Assembly: GCF_024181385.1 (NCBI RefSeq)
Contig: NZ_CP051305.1
Coordinates: 2,480,001-2,544,000, forward strand
Direction of reading: 5' to 3'
DNA: 64,000 nucleotides
Source of the DNA: Treponema sp. OMZ 798
Lineage (GTDB): Bacteria > Spirochaetota > Spirochaetia > Treponematales > Treponemataceae
Positions 1 to 8,175 of the stretch are shown here, piece after piece (position 1 is the first letter of the stretch; each line of letters begins with the position of its first letter). Position numbers and translations under genes: made by a program. The notes beneath the pieces are model-generated. The model was given only the letters and a program-made list of their open reading frames with translations. It was not told the origin of the DNA and did no database searches.

Positions 1-1129
1 TCATTTCAATACTGTTATCGCCTACAGTTTTTATGGAAGAGCCGATTTTAGAAATAGTTTGATTAAAGTATTCGGATAAATCCGTAATTTCATCATTTCC
101 AACGAGCGGAAGACGAACTGTCAAATCGCCTTCTCCTTGAGCTATGTCTTTGAGGGCATTCACTACGACATTTATAGGTTTTACCATTCTACGGGCAACA
201 AAAAAAGTTATGGATAAAGCAATTACCAAAATTATTATACCCATAACCATCATTCGGCTTCTTAAGTCATCTACCGTGTCCATAAATTCTTCTACAGGAG
301 CATTTATTATAATAGTCCAGTCGGTAGTTTTCATCTTAGCATAAGAAGCAATCTTTTTAATTCCATCGTATTCATAAAATCCGATTGACGGCTCATCAAT
401 ATCTACCGCCATTTTTTCAAACGCTGCAAGAGAGCTAAATCTTTTATCGGTTTTTGCTATCTTTTGATAATTTTCTTGTTTTTGAACAATTTCGGAATTT
501 TTATGTGCAATAATAGTTCCCTCTAAGCCCAATACATAACAGTACCCGGTATCTCCTACAACAATATCGTCAATATCATCAGAAAGTTTTTGTGCAGGAA
601 TAGCGGCTGCTAAAACACCTATAATATTACGGGTATGACCATATAACGGAACGGAAATAGTCATAATTAATTTATTATCAACAACAGAAATAAACGGTTC
701 CGTTAAAAAATTTTTTCCATCAATACTCATTTTAAACCAATCGGCACTATGTATATTTATAACTCTGTTGTCTTCCGTATACATATTTCCGTTTATATCT
801 GCGATAGCCGCATCATATAAAAAATCTATAAATTTTATTTCTTTGTTAAGTTGTTTTGACTTTTCAACATATAAAACAGCTTCATCAGAAAATATGGGCA
901 TTCGTGCAAGACCTTCTAAAAATTGGAACACAGCCGTTATCCTGCCGTCAATAATAGATGCAGTGTCAGAAGCCTTATCTTTTAAGTGTGCTTCAACTTT
1001 TTCTGTCACGGCTTTGCGAGCAACGCGTACTCCTAAAACAGCAAGTGCCAATCCCGATATAAAAATTAAAGCACCAAAAATAATCATTAATTTTTTACGC
1101 ATTGAAAAGCGTTTTTTTTCTTTTTTCAT
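1..1129 (-). CDS. Methyl-accepting chemotaxis protein, N-terminal part
   Basis: The gene runs off the left edge of the window, leaving about 376 N-terminal codons. The visible part is a short basic cytoplasmic tail, a first membrane helix (about residues 12-32), a periplasmic sensor region with dCache-like features (including the stretch GDTGYCYVLGLEGTIIAHK), a second membrane helix near residues 290-310 and the start of a HAMP domain (RRMVKPINVVVNALKDIAQG). This is the usual order of a transducer that binds a small ligand outside and signals to CheA inside. The methylation helices and signalling tip lie beyond the window. The start ATG has an AAGGAG ribosome site (complement of 1137-1142) 7 nt upstream. 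A poly-G tract lies about 190 bp upstream. The ligand cannot be inferred. Confidence 0.9.
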   Translation of the reverse strand, partial: MKKEKKRFSMRKKLMIIFGALIFISGLALAVLGVRVARKAVTEKVEAHLKDKASDTASIIDGRITAVFQFLEGLARMPIFSDEAVLYVEKSKQLNKEIKFIDFLYDAAIADINGNMYTEDNRVINIHSADWFKMSIDGKNFLTEPFISVVDNKLIMTISVPLYGHTRNIIGVLAAAIPAQKLSDDIDDIVVGDTGYCYVLGLEGTIIAHKNSEIVQKQENYQKIAKTDKRFSSLAAFEKMAVDIDEPSIGFYEYDGIKKIASYAKMKTTDWTIIINAPVEEFMDTVDDLRSRMMVMGIIILVIALSITFFVARRMVKPINVVVNALKDIAQGEGDLTVRLPLVGNDEITDLSEYFNQTISKIGSSIKTVGDNSIEM

Positions 1130-1321
1130 TTGATTCTCCTTATTTGATTTACGTTGTAAAATTCACGATATAAATATTTCATAGTTATTGTTCTGTGGGC
1201 GGACCTGTATCTGAGGAGAAAATGCAATATTTGACTAGGCAGTTTATAAAATTCCTTCTCTCCGTCAATTAAATTGTAAAAAGCTAAGTATAAATTATCT
1301 ATTGCTGTCTGTAAATTTTTC

Positions 1322-1337
1322 GGGGGGGGGGGGGGGG
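1322..1337. repeat. Homopolymeric tract of 16 G
   Basis: Sixteen consecutive G residues on the plus strand (poly-C for the receptor gene) lie in an AT-rich intergenic region about 190 bp upstream of the chemotaxis receptor start. Long G/C runs slip during replication and are known phase-variation devices in treponemes, for example upstream of T. pallidum tpr genes. Length in the source population may vary, and the exact count may be a sequencing approximation. Confidence 0.9.
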
Positions 1338-1338
1338 T

Positions 1339-1368
1339 AGTGTACAATATTTTTTACTATTTTGTCTA
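1339..1368 (-). promoter_or_regulatory. Candidate promoter abutting the poly-C tract
   Basis: Reading the minus strand, TAGACA (complement of 1363-1368) is followed after 18 nt by TACACT (complement of 1339-1344), and the C-run begins 1 nt later. Initiation would therefore fall inside the homopolymer. The boxes match 5/6 and 4/6 of the sigma-70 consensus, so this is a tentative call. Confidence 0.35.
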
Positions 1369-1599
1369 GTAGTTTTTGAGAAAAAATTTATTTTTTTTAA
1401 TAAATTACTATTACTTAATGTCATTTTCAATATTATAGAACAAAATTTTTTTGCTGTCAACAATTTTTATAATTTTCTTTTCGTAGAACCTCAAAACTTT
1501 GAACGCCTATGGGCATCTTTCGTATTGTATTCATAGTCTCATTATAACATAAAAATAAGAAGCGGGCAATCTTATAGTTAATAAGTAACTCTTCCATCC

Positions 1600-1628
1600 T
1601 TGACATACGCTATATGTTGTGTTATAAT
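1600..1628 (+). promoter_or_regulatory. nrdA promoter
   Basis: A consensus promoter: TTGACA (1600-1605), a 17-nt spacer, and TATAAT (1623-1628). The spacer is entirely occupied by the first NrdR-like box, so a bound repressor would block RNA polymerase directly. The predicted start is near 1635, giving a leader of roughly 90 nt to the ATG at 1728. Confidence 0.85.
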
Positions 1629-1663
1629 CGCCGAAAATCAATAAAACATACAACATATAGCGT
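1607..1663 (+). promoter_or_regulatory. Pair of NrdR-like boxes
   Basis: Box 1 (1607-1622, ACGCTATATGTTGTGT) and box 2 (1648-1663, the same motif in reverse complement) contain a perfect 15-bp inverted repeat (1606-1620 and 1650-1664). Each fits the published NrdR consensus acaCwAtATaTwGtgt at most positions. Centres are 41 bp apart, close to four helical turns; paired NrdR boxes are more often about three turns apart. NrdR is the zinc-finger/ATP-cone repressor of ribonucleotide reductase genes. The nrdR gene is not in this window. Confidence 0.8.
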
Positions 1664-1727
1664 AGTTTAAGCATAGCTCGAGCAGTTCTTGAATCTATAC
1701 CTAACTATGCTTGCAAGGAACAATAAA

Positions 1728-4265
1728 ATGCAAATCATAAAAAGAAACGGCGAAACTAAAAATTACGAGCCTGAAAAAATTGAAGGAGCGATTAGAGCTG
1801 CCTTTAAGAGTGTGGAAGATTCTCCGCATACCGATTTAGATACAATCATCCCGCCTCTGGTAAAGGAAATAGAGGAATACATCTTGGAGCTTACCAAAAG
1901 CGGAAGCCTTGTTCACGTCGAAACGATTCAGGACTTGGTCGAAAAGACTTTAATAGAACACAACTATTATGCGGAAGTAAAAAACTTCATCCTTTACAGG
2001 GTAGGCCGCACAAAGAGGCGGGATTCGCGGCAAACGATAAGCCGCTTTTTTTCTACGATAGAAATTCAGAGCGTCCTTACCGAGATTCAAAACGACTTTA
2101 CCTCGGACGAGTACAGCCTTAACCTGCTCTCTCATAAATTCCTTTCTTTTAGAAAAGAAAATATGAGCGAGGCGGAATCCCTTGCCATGCTCATCAAGGC
2201 CTCCGTCGAGCTGACCGCACAGGATGCACCAAACTGGGAATTTATTGCAGCCCGCCTTTTAATGCTTCAATTTAACTTAAAACTAAAAACCGAGCTTGAA
2301 AAGCGTCAGATTAATTCTTTTTATGAAAAAATAAAATATCTTGAAAACGAGGGTCTGTACGGGACCTATATTTGCGAGGCCTACACACGTGCCGAATTGG
2401 AAGAAGCCGCCTCATTTATAAATGAAGAAAGAAACAAGCTTTTTACCTACAGTGCCCTCGACCTCCTCTTACGCCGCTACGTTATTCACACTCATTCAAA
2501 TGTCGTCCTTGAGTCGCCTCAGGAAATGTTTTTAGGTATCGCCCTTCACTTAGCTATGAAAGAAAAATCGAACCGGATGGAATGGGTAAGGCGTTTTTAC
2601 GATATGACCAGTTCCTTAAAGGTTACGATGGCGACTCCAACCCTTTCAAATGCCCGAAAGCCGTATCATCAGCTTTCTTCATGCTTTATAGATACGGTCC
2701 CCGATTCTCTTGACGGTATTTACCGCAGCATAGATAACTTTGCCAAGGTTTCAAAATTCGGAGGAGGAATGGGACTTTACTTCGGAAAGGTTAGGGCCGT
2801 AGGCTCGCCCATCCGCGGCTTTATGGGAGCGGCGGGCGGAATTATCCGCTGGATAAAACTTGCAAACGATACGGCTGTTGCCGTTGACCAGCTCGGCGTA
2901 AGGCAGGGCTCGGTCGCCGTCTACCTCGATGTATGGCACAAGGACATTCCGGAATTTTTACAGCTCCGCACAAATAACGGCGACGACAGAATGAAGGCCC
3001 ACGATGTTTTCCCCGCAGTCTGCTATCCCGACCTTTTTTGGAAAACCGTACGCGACGATATAAATGCTTCTTGGTATCTCATGTGCCCCCACGAAATTTT
3101 AAAAGTGAAGGGTTATGCCCTCGAAGATTTTTACGGAGAAGAATGGGAAAAAAGATACAGGGACTGCGTTGCCGATTCCCGTATCAGCAAAAGAGAAATC
3201 CCGATAAAAGAATTGGTACGCTTAATCTTAAAGTCGGCCGTAGAAACGGGAACCCCCTTTGCCTTTAACCGCGACCATGCAAACAAAACAAATCCCAATC
3301 CTCACAAGGGAATGATTTATTGCTCAAACCTATGCACCGAAATTTCCCAAAACATGAGCGAAATAAAAACTAAAAGCATCGAAATAAAAACGGAAGACGG
3401 AGACACAGTCGTTGCAACAACTACCATACCAGGAGACTTTGTTGTATGTAACCTCGCCTCCCTCGTTCTGGGAAACATCGACATAAACGATGAAAAAGAA
3501 ATTGACACAATAGTTTCTTCGGCAGTGCGGGCCCTGGACAATGTTATAGACTTAAATTTTTATCCTATTCCGTATGCACAAATTACCAACAGCAGATACA
3601 GGTCAATCGGCTTGGGCGCTTCAGGCTATCATCATGCCCTTGCAAAAAACGGCATCGCATGGGAAAGTGAAGAGCACCTTGAATTTGCCGACAAGGTTTT
3701 TGAAAAAATCAACTATGCAGCCGTCAAGGCATCCTCTCAAATTGCAAAAGAAAAAGGCTCCTATTCCTACTTTGAAGGAAGCGACTGGCACACCGGGGCT
3801 TATTTTGAAAAGAGGAATTACATGGATGAAAAATGGAAGGCTCTTGCAGAGGAAGTAAAATCAAACGGAATGAGGAATGCTTATCTTTTGGCTGTCGCCC
3901 CTACAAGCTCGACTTCGATCATAGCAGGCACAACTGCCGGCGTAGACCCCATTATGAACAAGTATTTTTTAGAGGAAAAAAAAGGTTCCCTAATGCCGAG
4001 GGTTGCGCCCTCTCTTTCTCAAGAAACCTATTGGCTTTATAAAAATGCCCACAATATTGATCAGAACTGGAGCATAAGGGCAGCAGGCCTGCGCCAGCGC
4101 CACATCGACCAAGCCCAATCGGTAAACCTCTATATAACAAACGAATTTACTTTCAGCAAGGTTCTTTCATTGTACATAAAGGCTTGGGAAGAAGGCGTTA
4201 AATCAATCTATTATGTACGCAGCCGCTCCCTCGAAGTCGAAGAATGTGAAAGCTGCAGTTCGTAA
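1728..4265 (+). CDS. nrdA: Class I ribonucleoside-diphosphate reductase, alpha subunit
   Basis: This 845-residue catalytic subunit reduces ribonucleoside diphosphates for DNA synthesis together with a radical-generating beta subunit. The N-terminal ~95 residues form an ATP-cone allosteric domain (IIKRNGE onward). Redox and active-site cysteines are visible at about residue 319 (QLSSCF), 536 (CSNLCTEI) and 574 (VCNLASL), and a C-terminal CESCSS pair can shuttle electrons from thioredoxin. The ATG at 1728 has AAGGA 8 nt upstream; an in-frame TTG at 1689 has no ribosome site and was rejected. No nrdB follows: the next gene is on the other strand and a terminator intervenes, so the partner must be encoded elsewhere. 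Regulation by NrdR is indicated by the promoter boxes. Confidence 0.95.
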   Translation: MQIIKRNGETKNYEPEKIEGAIRAAFKSVEDSPHTDLDTIIPPLVKEIEEYILELTKSGSLVHVETIQDLVEKTLIEHNYYAEVKNFILYRVGRTKRRDSRQTISRFFSTIEIQSVLTEIQNDFTSDEYSLNLLSHKFLSFRKENMSEAESLAMLIKASVELTAQDAPNWEFIAARLLMLQFNLKLKTELEKRQINSFYEKIKYLENEGLYGTYICEAYTRAELEEAASFINEERNKLFTYSALDLLLRRYVIHTHSNVVLESPQEMFLGIALHLAMKEKSNRMEWVRRFYDMTSSLKVTMATPTLSNARKPYHQLSSCFIDTVPDSLDGIYRSIDNFAKVSKFGGGMGLYFGKVRAVGSPIRGFMGAAGGIIRWIKLANDTAVAVDQLGVRQGSVAVYLDVWHKDIPEFLQLRTNNGDDRMKAHDVFPAVCYPDLFWKTVRDDINASWYLMCPHEILKVKGYALEDFYGEEWEKRYRDCVADSRISKREIPIKELVRLILKSAVETGTPFAFNRDHANKTNPNPHKGMIYCSNLCTEISQNMSEIKTKSIEIKTEDGDTVVATTTIPGDFVVCNLASLVLGNIDINDEKEIDTIVSSAVRALDNVIDLNFYPIPYAQITNSRYRSIGLGASGYHHALAKNGIAWESEEHLEFADKVFEKINYAAVKASSQIAKEKGSYSYFEGSDWHTGAYFEKRNYMDEKWKALAEEVKSNGMRNAYLLAVAPTSSTSIIAGTTAGVDPIMNKYFLEEKKGSLMPRVAPSLSQETYWLYKNAHNIDQNWSIRAAGLRQRHIDQAQSVNLYITNEFTFSKVLSLYIKAWEEGVKSIYYVRSRSLEVEECESCSS

Positions 4266-4276
4266 GAAACAGTTTA

Positions 4277-4316
4277 CAAAAAAAAGAGCAAGGCTGATAA
4301 ACCTTGCTCTTTTTTA
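4277..4316. terminator. Bidirectional terminator between nrdA and aldolase
   Basis: A 10-bp stem (AAGAGCAAGG / CCTTGCTCTT) with an 8-nt loop is flanked by an A-run on one side and a T-run on the other, so it can end transcripts from both convergent genes. Confidence 0.9.
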
Positions 4317-4318
4317 AA

Positions 4319-5206
4319 CTATGTTATTGAAGCTTCATAAACGCCCTTGATGGTTTTTTCCAAGGTTGCGTTAAACTCATCATCGCTTTGACTTGCAAAA
4401 AGGCCTTCGGCGAGAGCTCGGGAGAAACTTGCAATCATACCTCGGTTTTTAGCCAGAAGCTTGTTTGCATCGTCTCTGGAATAACCTCCTGAAAGGGCTA
4501 CCATTCTAACTACCTGAGGATGCTTTGTGAATTCCTCGTAAAGGTTTTCTTTTGTCGGAATTGAAAGCTTGAACATTACAAGCAAGTCTTTCGGCAAGGT
4601 CTTAAGATGCTCTTCCAATTCTTTTTTGAGGATTTCTTCACACTTGGCCTTGTCGGGTGATTTAATATCTACTTCCGGCTCTATAATCGGAACAAGGCCG
4701 GCTTTTGCAATTTGAATACCCAATTCAAACTGCTGATCTACAACAGCCTTGATACCTTGGGGATTTGCTTCCTTTATAACCGAGCGCATCTTTGTTCCAA
4801 AAATGTGCTTTTCTACAGCGTGCTTTAGCATAGCATCCAAATTGGGTATCGGCTTCATAAGCTGAACGCCGTCTTTTAATTCTGCAAGCCCCTTATCGAC
4901 CTTTAAAAAGGGGAGAATCTTTTTCTTTTCCCATAAGAAGTCGGCTGTGGGCATTCCCTCAATTTCGCGCTCCATTGTTTGCTCAAATAAAATTGCACCT
5001 AAAATATTATTGGAATTAAAAGCCTTACCTGTGATTATTCTTGTGCGCATAGCATGAACAAGATCAAACATCTCATCTTCATTGGAATAAGCCGTTTCGG
5101 GAACTCCGTAAGCAGCCAAAGCCTTAGGTGTACTTCCGCCGCTCTGATCCAATGCTGCAATAAAACCCTTGTCGTTTTTCATTCTTTCAAGTTTTACTTT
5201 ATCCAT
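4319..5206 (-). CDS. fda: Fructose-bisphosphate aldolase, class I
   Basis: This 295-residue protein matches the bacterial class I aldolase family (staphylococcal Fda is about the same length). It cleaves fructose 1,6-bisphosphate in glycolysis through a Schiff base on a lysine, here probably the Lys in MFKLSIPT. Other family signatures are the N-terminal [15 protein letters not shown] and the late [15 protein letters not shown] and ASFSRAL motifs. The ATG is preceded by AGAGGTG. The gene stands alone, with its 3' end at the shared terminator. A TATAAT-like element near 5260 on the minus strand may belong to its promoter. Confidence 0.95.
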   Translation of the reverse strand: MDKVKLERMKNDKGFIAALDQSGGSTPKALAAYGVPETAYSNEDEMFDLVHAMRTRIITGKAFNSNNILGAILFEQTMEREIEGMPTADFLWEKKKILPFLKVDKGLAELKDGVQLMKPIPNLDAMLKHAVEKHIFGTKMRSVIKEANPQGIKAVVDQQFELGIQIAKAGLVPIIEPEVDIKSPDKAKCEEILKKELEEHLKTLPKDLLVMFKLSIPTKENLYEEFTKHPQVVRMVALSGGYSRDDANKLLAKNRGMIASFSRALAEGLFASQSDDEFNATLEKTIKGVYEASIT

Positions 5207-5329
5207 AATTCACCTCTTTAAAAATATTTACCGCAAGTAATCCTGCATACTCTTCTATTATAACATATAAACTTTGTTTCGCTCAAGGGCTCATTTCAAA
5301 TTCAAATAAAAAGAAGGATTGAGTAAACC

Positions 5330-5725
5330 TTACTTCCAATCTTCTAGGTTCAAGTTTTTTATTCGGCAAAATTCTTTTGTATTGTTGGTAACAAGGATTA
5401 AATTTTTCGCTATAGCTTGTGCTGCAATTAACATATCATAGGCGCCAATAATTTTACCTTCAGTTTTTAAGGATGTTCTTATTTTTCCGAATTCTTGAGC
5501 ATCTCTATCATCAAAATTTAAAATAGAAAATGGTGTTAAAAATTTTATTAATGATATTCGATTTTTTTCTACATACTTGCTATTATATACACCGAACTGT
5601 AATTCTGCTACGGTAATACTTGAGATGTAAATCCCTAAGTGTTTATTCTCTTTAATCTTTTGAAGAACATTAGGACTTTTTTTATTTTTAAGAAATATAC
5701 AGATATTCGTATCCAATAAATACAT
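5330..5725 (-). CDS. vapC: VapC-type PIN-domain toxin
   Basis: A 131-residue PIN-domain ribonuclease, the toxin of a type II toxin-antitoxin pair. The acidic pocket is visible: Asp5 (YLLDTN), Glu42 (VAELQFG) and Asp99 (GAYDMLIAAQA). A C-terminal VTNNTKEF replaces the common TxDxxxF, so the fourth acidic residue is Asn, as in many VapCs. VapC toxins typically cleave tRNA or rRNA. Its ATG shares one base with the vapB stop (TAATG), indicating translational coupling. Confidence 0.92.
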   Translation of the reverse strand: MYLLDTNICIFLKNKKSPNVLQKIKENKHLGIYISSITVAELQFGVYNSKYVEKNRISLIKFLTPFSILNFDDRDAQEFGKIRTSLKTEGKIIGAYDMLIAAQAIAKNLILVTNNTKEFCRIKNLNLEDWK

Positions 5726-5955
5726 TATAAATCTTTCCTGTCCTGCAAATCAGGCTGACATCTTCCTTCTTCCATAAAATCATCGGTAAACCCGTTTAAG
5801 CCTTCTAAAAATGTTTCCCACTCTTTGTTTTTTGGGAATAGAATAACAGATTCTCCGGCTCTCCGTATAAAAACCTCAGTTCCCGAAAAATTATATTCTT
5901 TAGGCAGCCTGACTGCCTGACTCCTGCCGTTTCGAAATAATTTTGCCGTTTCCAT
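5725..5955 (-). CDS. vapB: VapB-type antitoxin (AbrB/MazE-like fold)
   Basis: A 76-residue antitoxin. The N-terminal half (METAKLFRNGRSQAVRLPKEY) is the swapped-hairpin DNA-binding domain typical of VapB. The acidic C-terminal half would wrap VapC and block its active site. It lies directly upstream of vapC in a two-gene operon. A palindrome in its promoter is the expected autoregulatory site. Confidence 0.92.
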   Translation of the reverse strand: METAKLFRNGRSQAVRLPKEYNFSGTEVFIRRAGESVILFPKNKEWETFLEGLNGFTDDFMEEGRCQPDLQDRKDL

Positions 5956-5974
5956 ATAATACCCCCATACAATA

Positions 5975-6003
5975 AGTATATACCATAGTATATACTATGT
6001 CAA
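5975..6003 (-). promoter_or_regulatory. vapBC promoter with palindromic operator
   Basis: On the minus strand TTGACA (complement of 5998-6003) and TATACT (complement of 5975-5980) are 17 nt apart. A perfect 14-bp palindrome, ATAGTATATACTAT (5985-5998), fills most of the spacer, and a half copy (GTATATAC) overlaps the -10 box. Binding of a VapBC complex here would repress the operon. Confidence 0.8.
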
Positions 6004-6091
6004 GTTTTATATTTAACGCAGGTCCCGATTGTTTTTTTTTGATTTTTTTGCTATTATTTTCGCTTAAATAAGATTTTTGGAGAATGTGAAA

Positions 6092-8143
6092 ATGCTTGAT
6101 AAGATGCGGAACATAGGAATAATGGCTCACATAGATGCGGGAAAAACCACCACCACCGAGCGTATTTTGTTTTATACGGGAAAAATTCATAAGATAGGCG
6201 AAATAGATGACGGTCAAGCAACCATGGACTGGATGGCCCAAGAGCAGGACAGGGGAATCACTATCCAAAGTGCCGCCACCACCACTTATTGGAAAAATTT
6301 TCAGATAAATATAATCGATACACCCGGGCACGTAGATTTTACGGCCGAGGTAGAACGCTCCTTGCGTGTATTGGACGGAGCCGTTGCTGTTCTTTGTGCA
6401 GTCGGAGGAGTTCAGCCCCAGACCGAAACCGTTTGGCATCAAGCCGACCGCTACAAGGTTCCGCGTATTTGTTTTGTAAACAAGATGGACAGAATCGGTG
6501 CCGACTTTTTTGCAGTCTTAAAAGATGTGCACGAAAAATTCGGAGTTGAGGTTGTGCCGGTTCAAATTCCTATTGGAGCAAGCGACAGTTTTGAGGGAGT
6601 CATCGATCTTATTTCAATGAAAGAGATTCACTGGGATGCCGCAACCGAGGGTGAAAAATATGAATATACCGCAATAGCCCAAGACCGTCTTGCCTTGGCG
6701 GAAGAATGGCGCGAAAAAATGCTCGATACTATTTCTTCAGCTTCGGACGAAATCACCGAGCTCATCCTCGAAGGTGAAGCAGTTCCCGAAGAGCTTATCA
6801 AAAAAGAAATCAGAAAGGCCGTTTTAAATCAAAGCTATATTCCGTTTTTGTGCGGATCGGCAAGAAGGAATATAGGCGTTCAGCCCTTAATCGATGCGGT
6901 TGTAGACTTTTTACCTGCCCCCGACGAGGTTCTTCCGGCAGAGGCTCTCAATCCCAAAAAGGAAGAAAAGGTCTCGGTTCCCTGCAAGGTAGAAGGAGCC
7001 CCCTTAGGTCTTGTATTTAAGATTCAGTACGACAAGGATGCAGGAAGCCTTTGCTATGTCAGAATGTATTCGGGAAAAATCAAATCGGGCGATCAGGTTT
7101 TTAACACAGGAAAAAAGAAAAGAGAACGCGTAAACAGAATCTTGCGTATGCATTCAAATAAGTCGGAACAAACGGATTCCGTTCAGGCCGGAGATATAGC
7201 CGTTTTTATCGGGCTCAAACTTTCGCAGACAGGAGATACCCTGGGCTCCGAGGGACAGCCCCTCTTGCTTGAGTCCATGCAATTCCCCGAGCCCGTTATT
7301 TCCGTTTCGGTAGAACCTAAAAGCTTATCGGAAAGCGACCGCTTAAAAGAAGTCTTGGAAATTCTTTCAAAGGAAGACCCGACCTTCACAAGCCGCGAAG
7401 ACAGTGAAACCGGACAGCTTATAATTTCGGGCATGGGAGAACTCCATATAGATGTTCTAACCCGCCGAATGTTGGATGACTTTAAAGTAGAAGCCAGAGT
7501 CGGAAACCCGCAGGTTACTTACAGGGAGTCTATCACCGCAGAAAAAACTCAAACCGAAAAATACAGCAAGCAGCTGGGCGGAAAAGACAATGAGGCCGAG
7601 CTTACACTCACCGTCCGCCCCCTTGAACGGGGAAGCGGAAACCGCTTTGTTTCAAAAGTCAAGACCTTCCAAAAGTCCGGTTCGGGCAGCACTAATGCTC
7701 TCCCCGAAGAGCTTTTAGCAGCCGTTAAGCGTTCTATCGAAGGCTGCTTTAGTTCGGGAATTAAGGTAGGTTATCCTTGTACGGATATTGAGGTAGAACT
7801 CGTTTCGGTAAAATACAATGAACTTACGGCAACCCCCTTTGCTTATGAAGCCGCCGCCGCAAAGTGCTTTGACGACGCTTGCAGTGCAGCCGCCCCCGTG
7901 CTCTTGGAGCCCGTGATGGCTGTAGACATTATGAGCCCCAAGGAATTTGTAGGAGACGCCATGAGTCAGATTACCCAGAGGGGAGGTCTAATTTCAAGCA
8001 TGGACTCAAAGGCAAGTACGGACATTGTACACGCCCAAGCCCCTATGGCAAAGATGTTCGGCTTTTCCACCGACCTCCGTTCAGCCACTCAGGGAAGGGC
8101 GTCCTTTACCATGAGCTTTAGTCATTTTGAGATTAAGGCCTAA
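6092..8143 (+). CDS. fusA: Elongation factor G family GTPase (stand-alone paralog)
   Basis: This 683-residue translocase has all the G-domain motifs ([25 protein letters not shown]) and the later EF-G domains, ending with the domain IV/V motifs. It catalyses GTP-driven tRNA-mRNA translocation or ribosome recycling. The ATG at 6092 has GGAG 9 nt upstream; an in-frame TTG at 6077 is less likely. It is not next to rpsL, rpsG or tuf. Spirochaetes commonly carry two EF-Gs with divided roles (translocation versus recycling), so this may be the second copy. Which role it has cannot be read from the sequence alone. Confidence 0.92.
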   Translation: MLDKMRNIGIMAHIDAGKTTTTERILFYTGKIHKIGEIDDGQATMDWMAQEQDRGITIQSAATTTYWKNFQINIIDTPGHVDFTAEVERSLRVLDGAVAVLCAVGGVQPQTETVWHQADRYKVPRICFVNKMDRIGADFFAVLKDVHEKFGVEVVPVQIPIGASDSFEGVIDLISMKEIHWDAATEGEKYEYTAIAQDRLALAEEWREKMLDTISSASDEITELILEGEAVPEELIKKEIRKAVLNQSYIPFLCGSARRNIGVQPLIDAVVDFLPAPDEVLPAEALNPKKEEKVSVPCKVEGAPLGLVFKIQYDKDAGSLCYVRMYSGKIKSGDQVFNTGKKKRERVNRILRMHSNKSEQTDSVQAGDIAVFIGLKLSQTGDTLGSEGQPLLLESMQFPEPVISVSVEPKSLSESDRLKEVLEILSKEDPTFTSREDSETGQLIISGMGELHIDVLTRRMLDDFKVEARVGNPQVTYRESITAEKTQTEKYSKQLGGKDNEAELTLTVRPLERGSGNRFVSKVKTFQKSGSGSTNALPEELLAAVKRSIEGCFSSGIKVGYPCTDIEVELVSVKYNELTATPFAYEAAAAKCFDDACSAAAPVLLEPVMAVDIMSPKEFVGDAMSQITQRGGLISSMDSKASTDIVHAQAPMAKMFGFSTDLRSATQGRASFTMSFSHFEIKA

Positions 8144-8175
8144 AAATATCTTCGGGTTTGATTTGAGGAAACACA

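Larger units (their letters stand above)
1130..1599. other. Intergenic region with no convincing gene
   Basis: This AT-rich gap separates the divergent receptor and nrdA genes. A 73-codon minus-strand frame (1126-1347) starts with TTG, reads the poly-C tract as prolines and overlaps the receptor start. It has no ribosome site and no recognisable family, so it is not called as a gene. The sequence TTGTCTAGTA (1362-1371) recurs at 12638-12647 upstream of the DUF4299 gene. Apart from the G tract and promoter-like boxes listed separately, nothing else is recognised. Confidence 0.5.

Noticed and set aside
1126-1347. 73-codon frame reading the poly-C tract as prolines
   Set aside because: TTG start, no ribosome site, overlap with the receptor start and no recognisable family. 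Kept only as a comment on the intergenic region.
5900-6442. 180-codon minus-strand frame overlapping vapB and the EF-G start
   Set aside because: It lies antisense to the EF-G gene and out of frame with vapB, has no ribosome site and gives low-complexity protein; a shadow.
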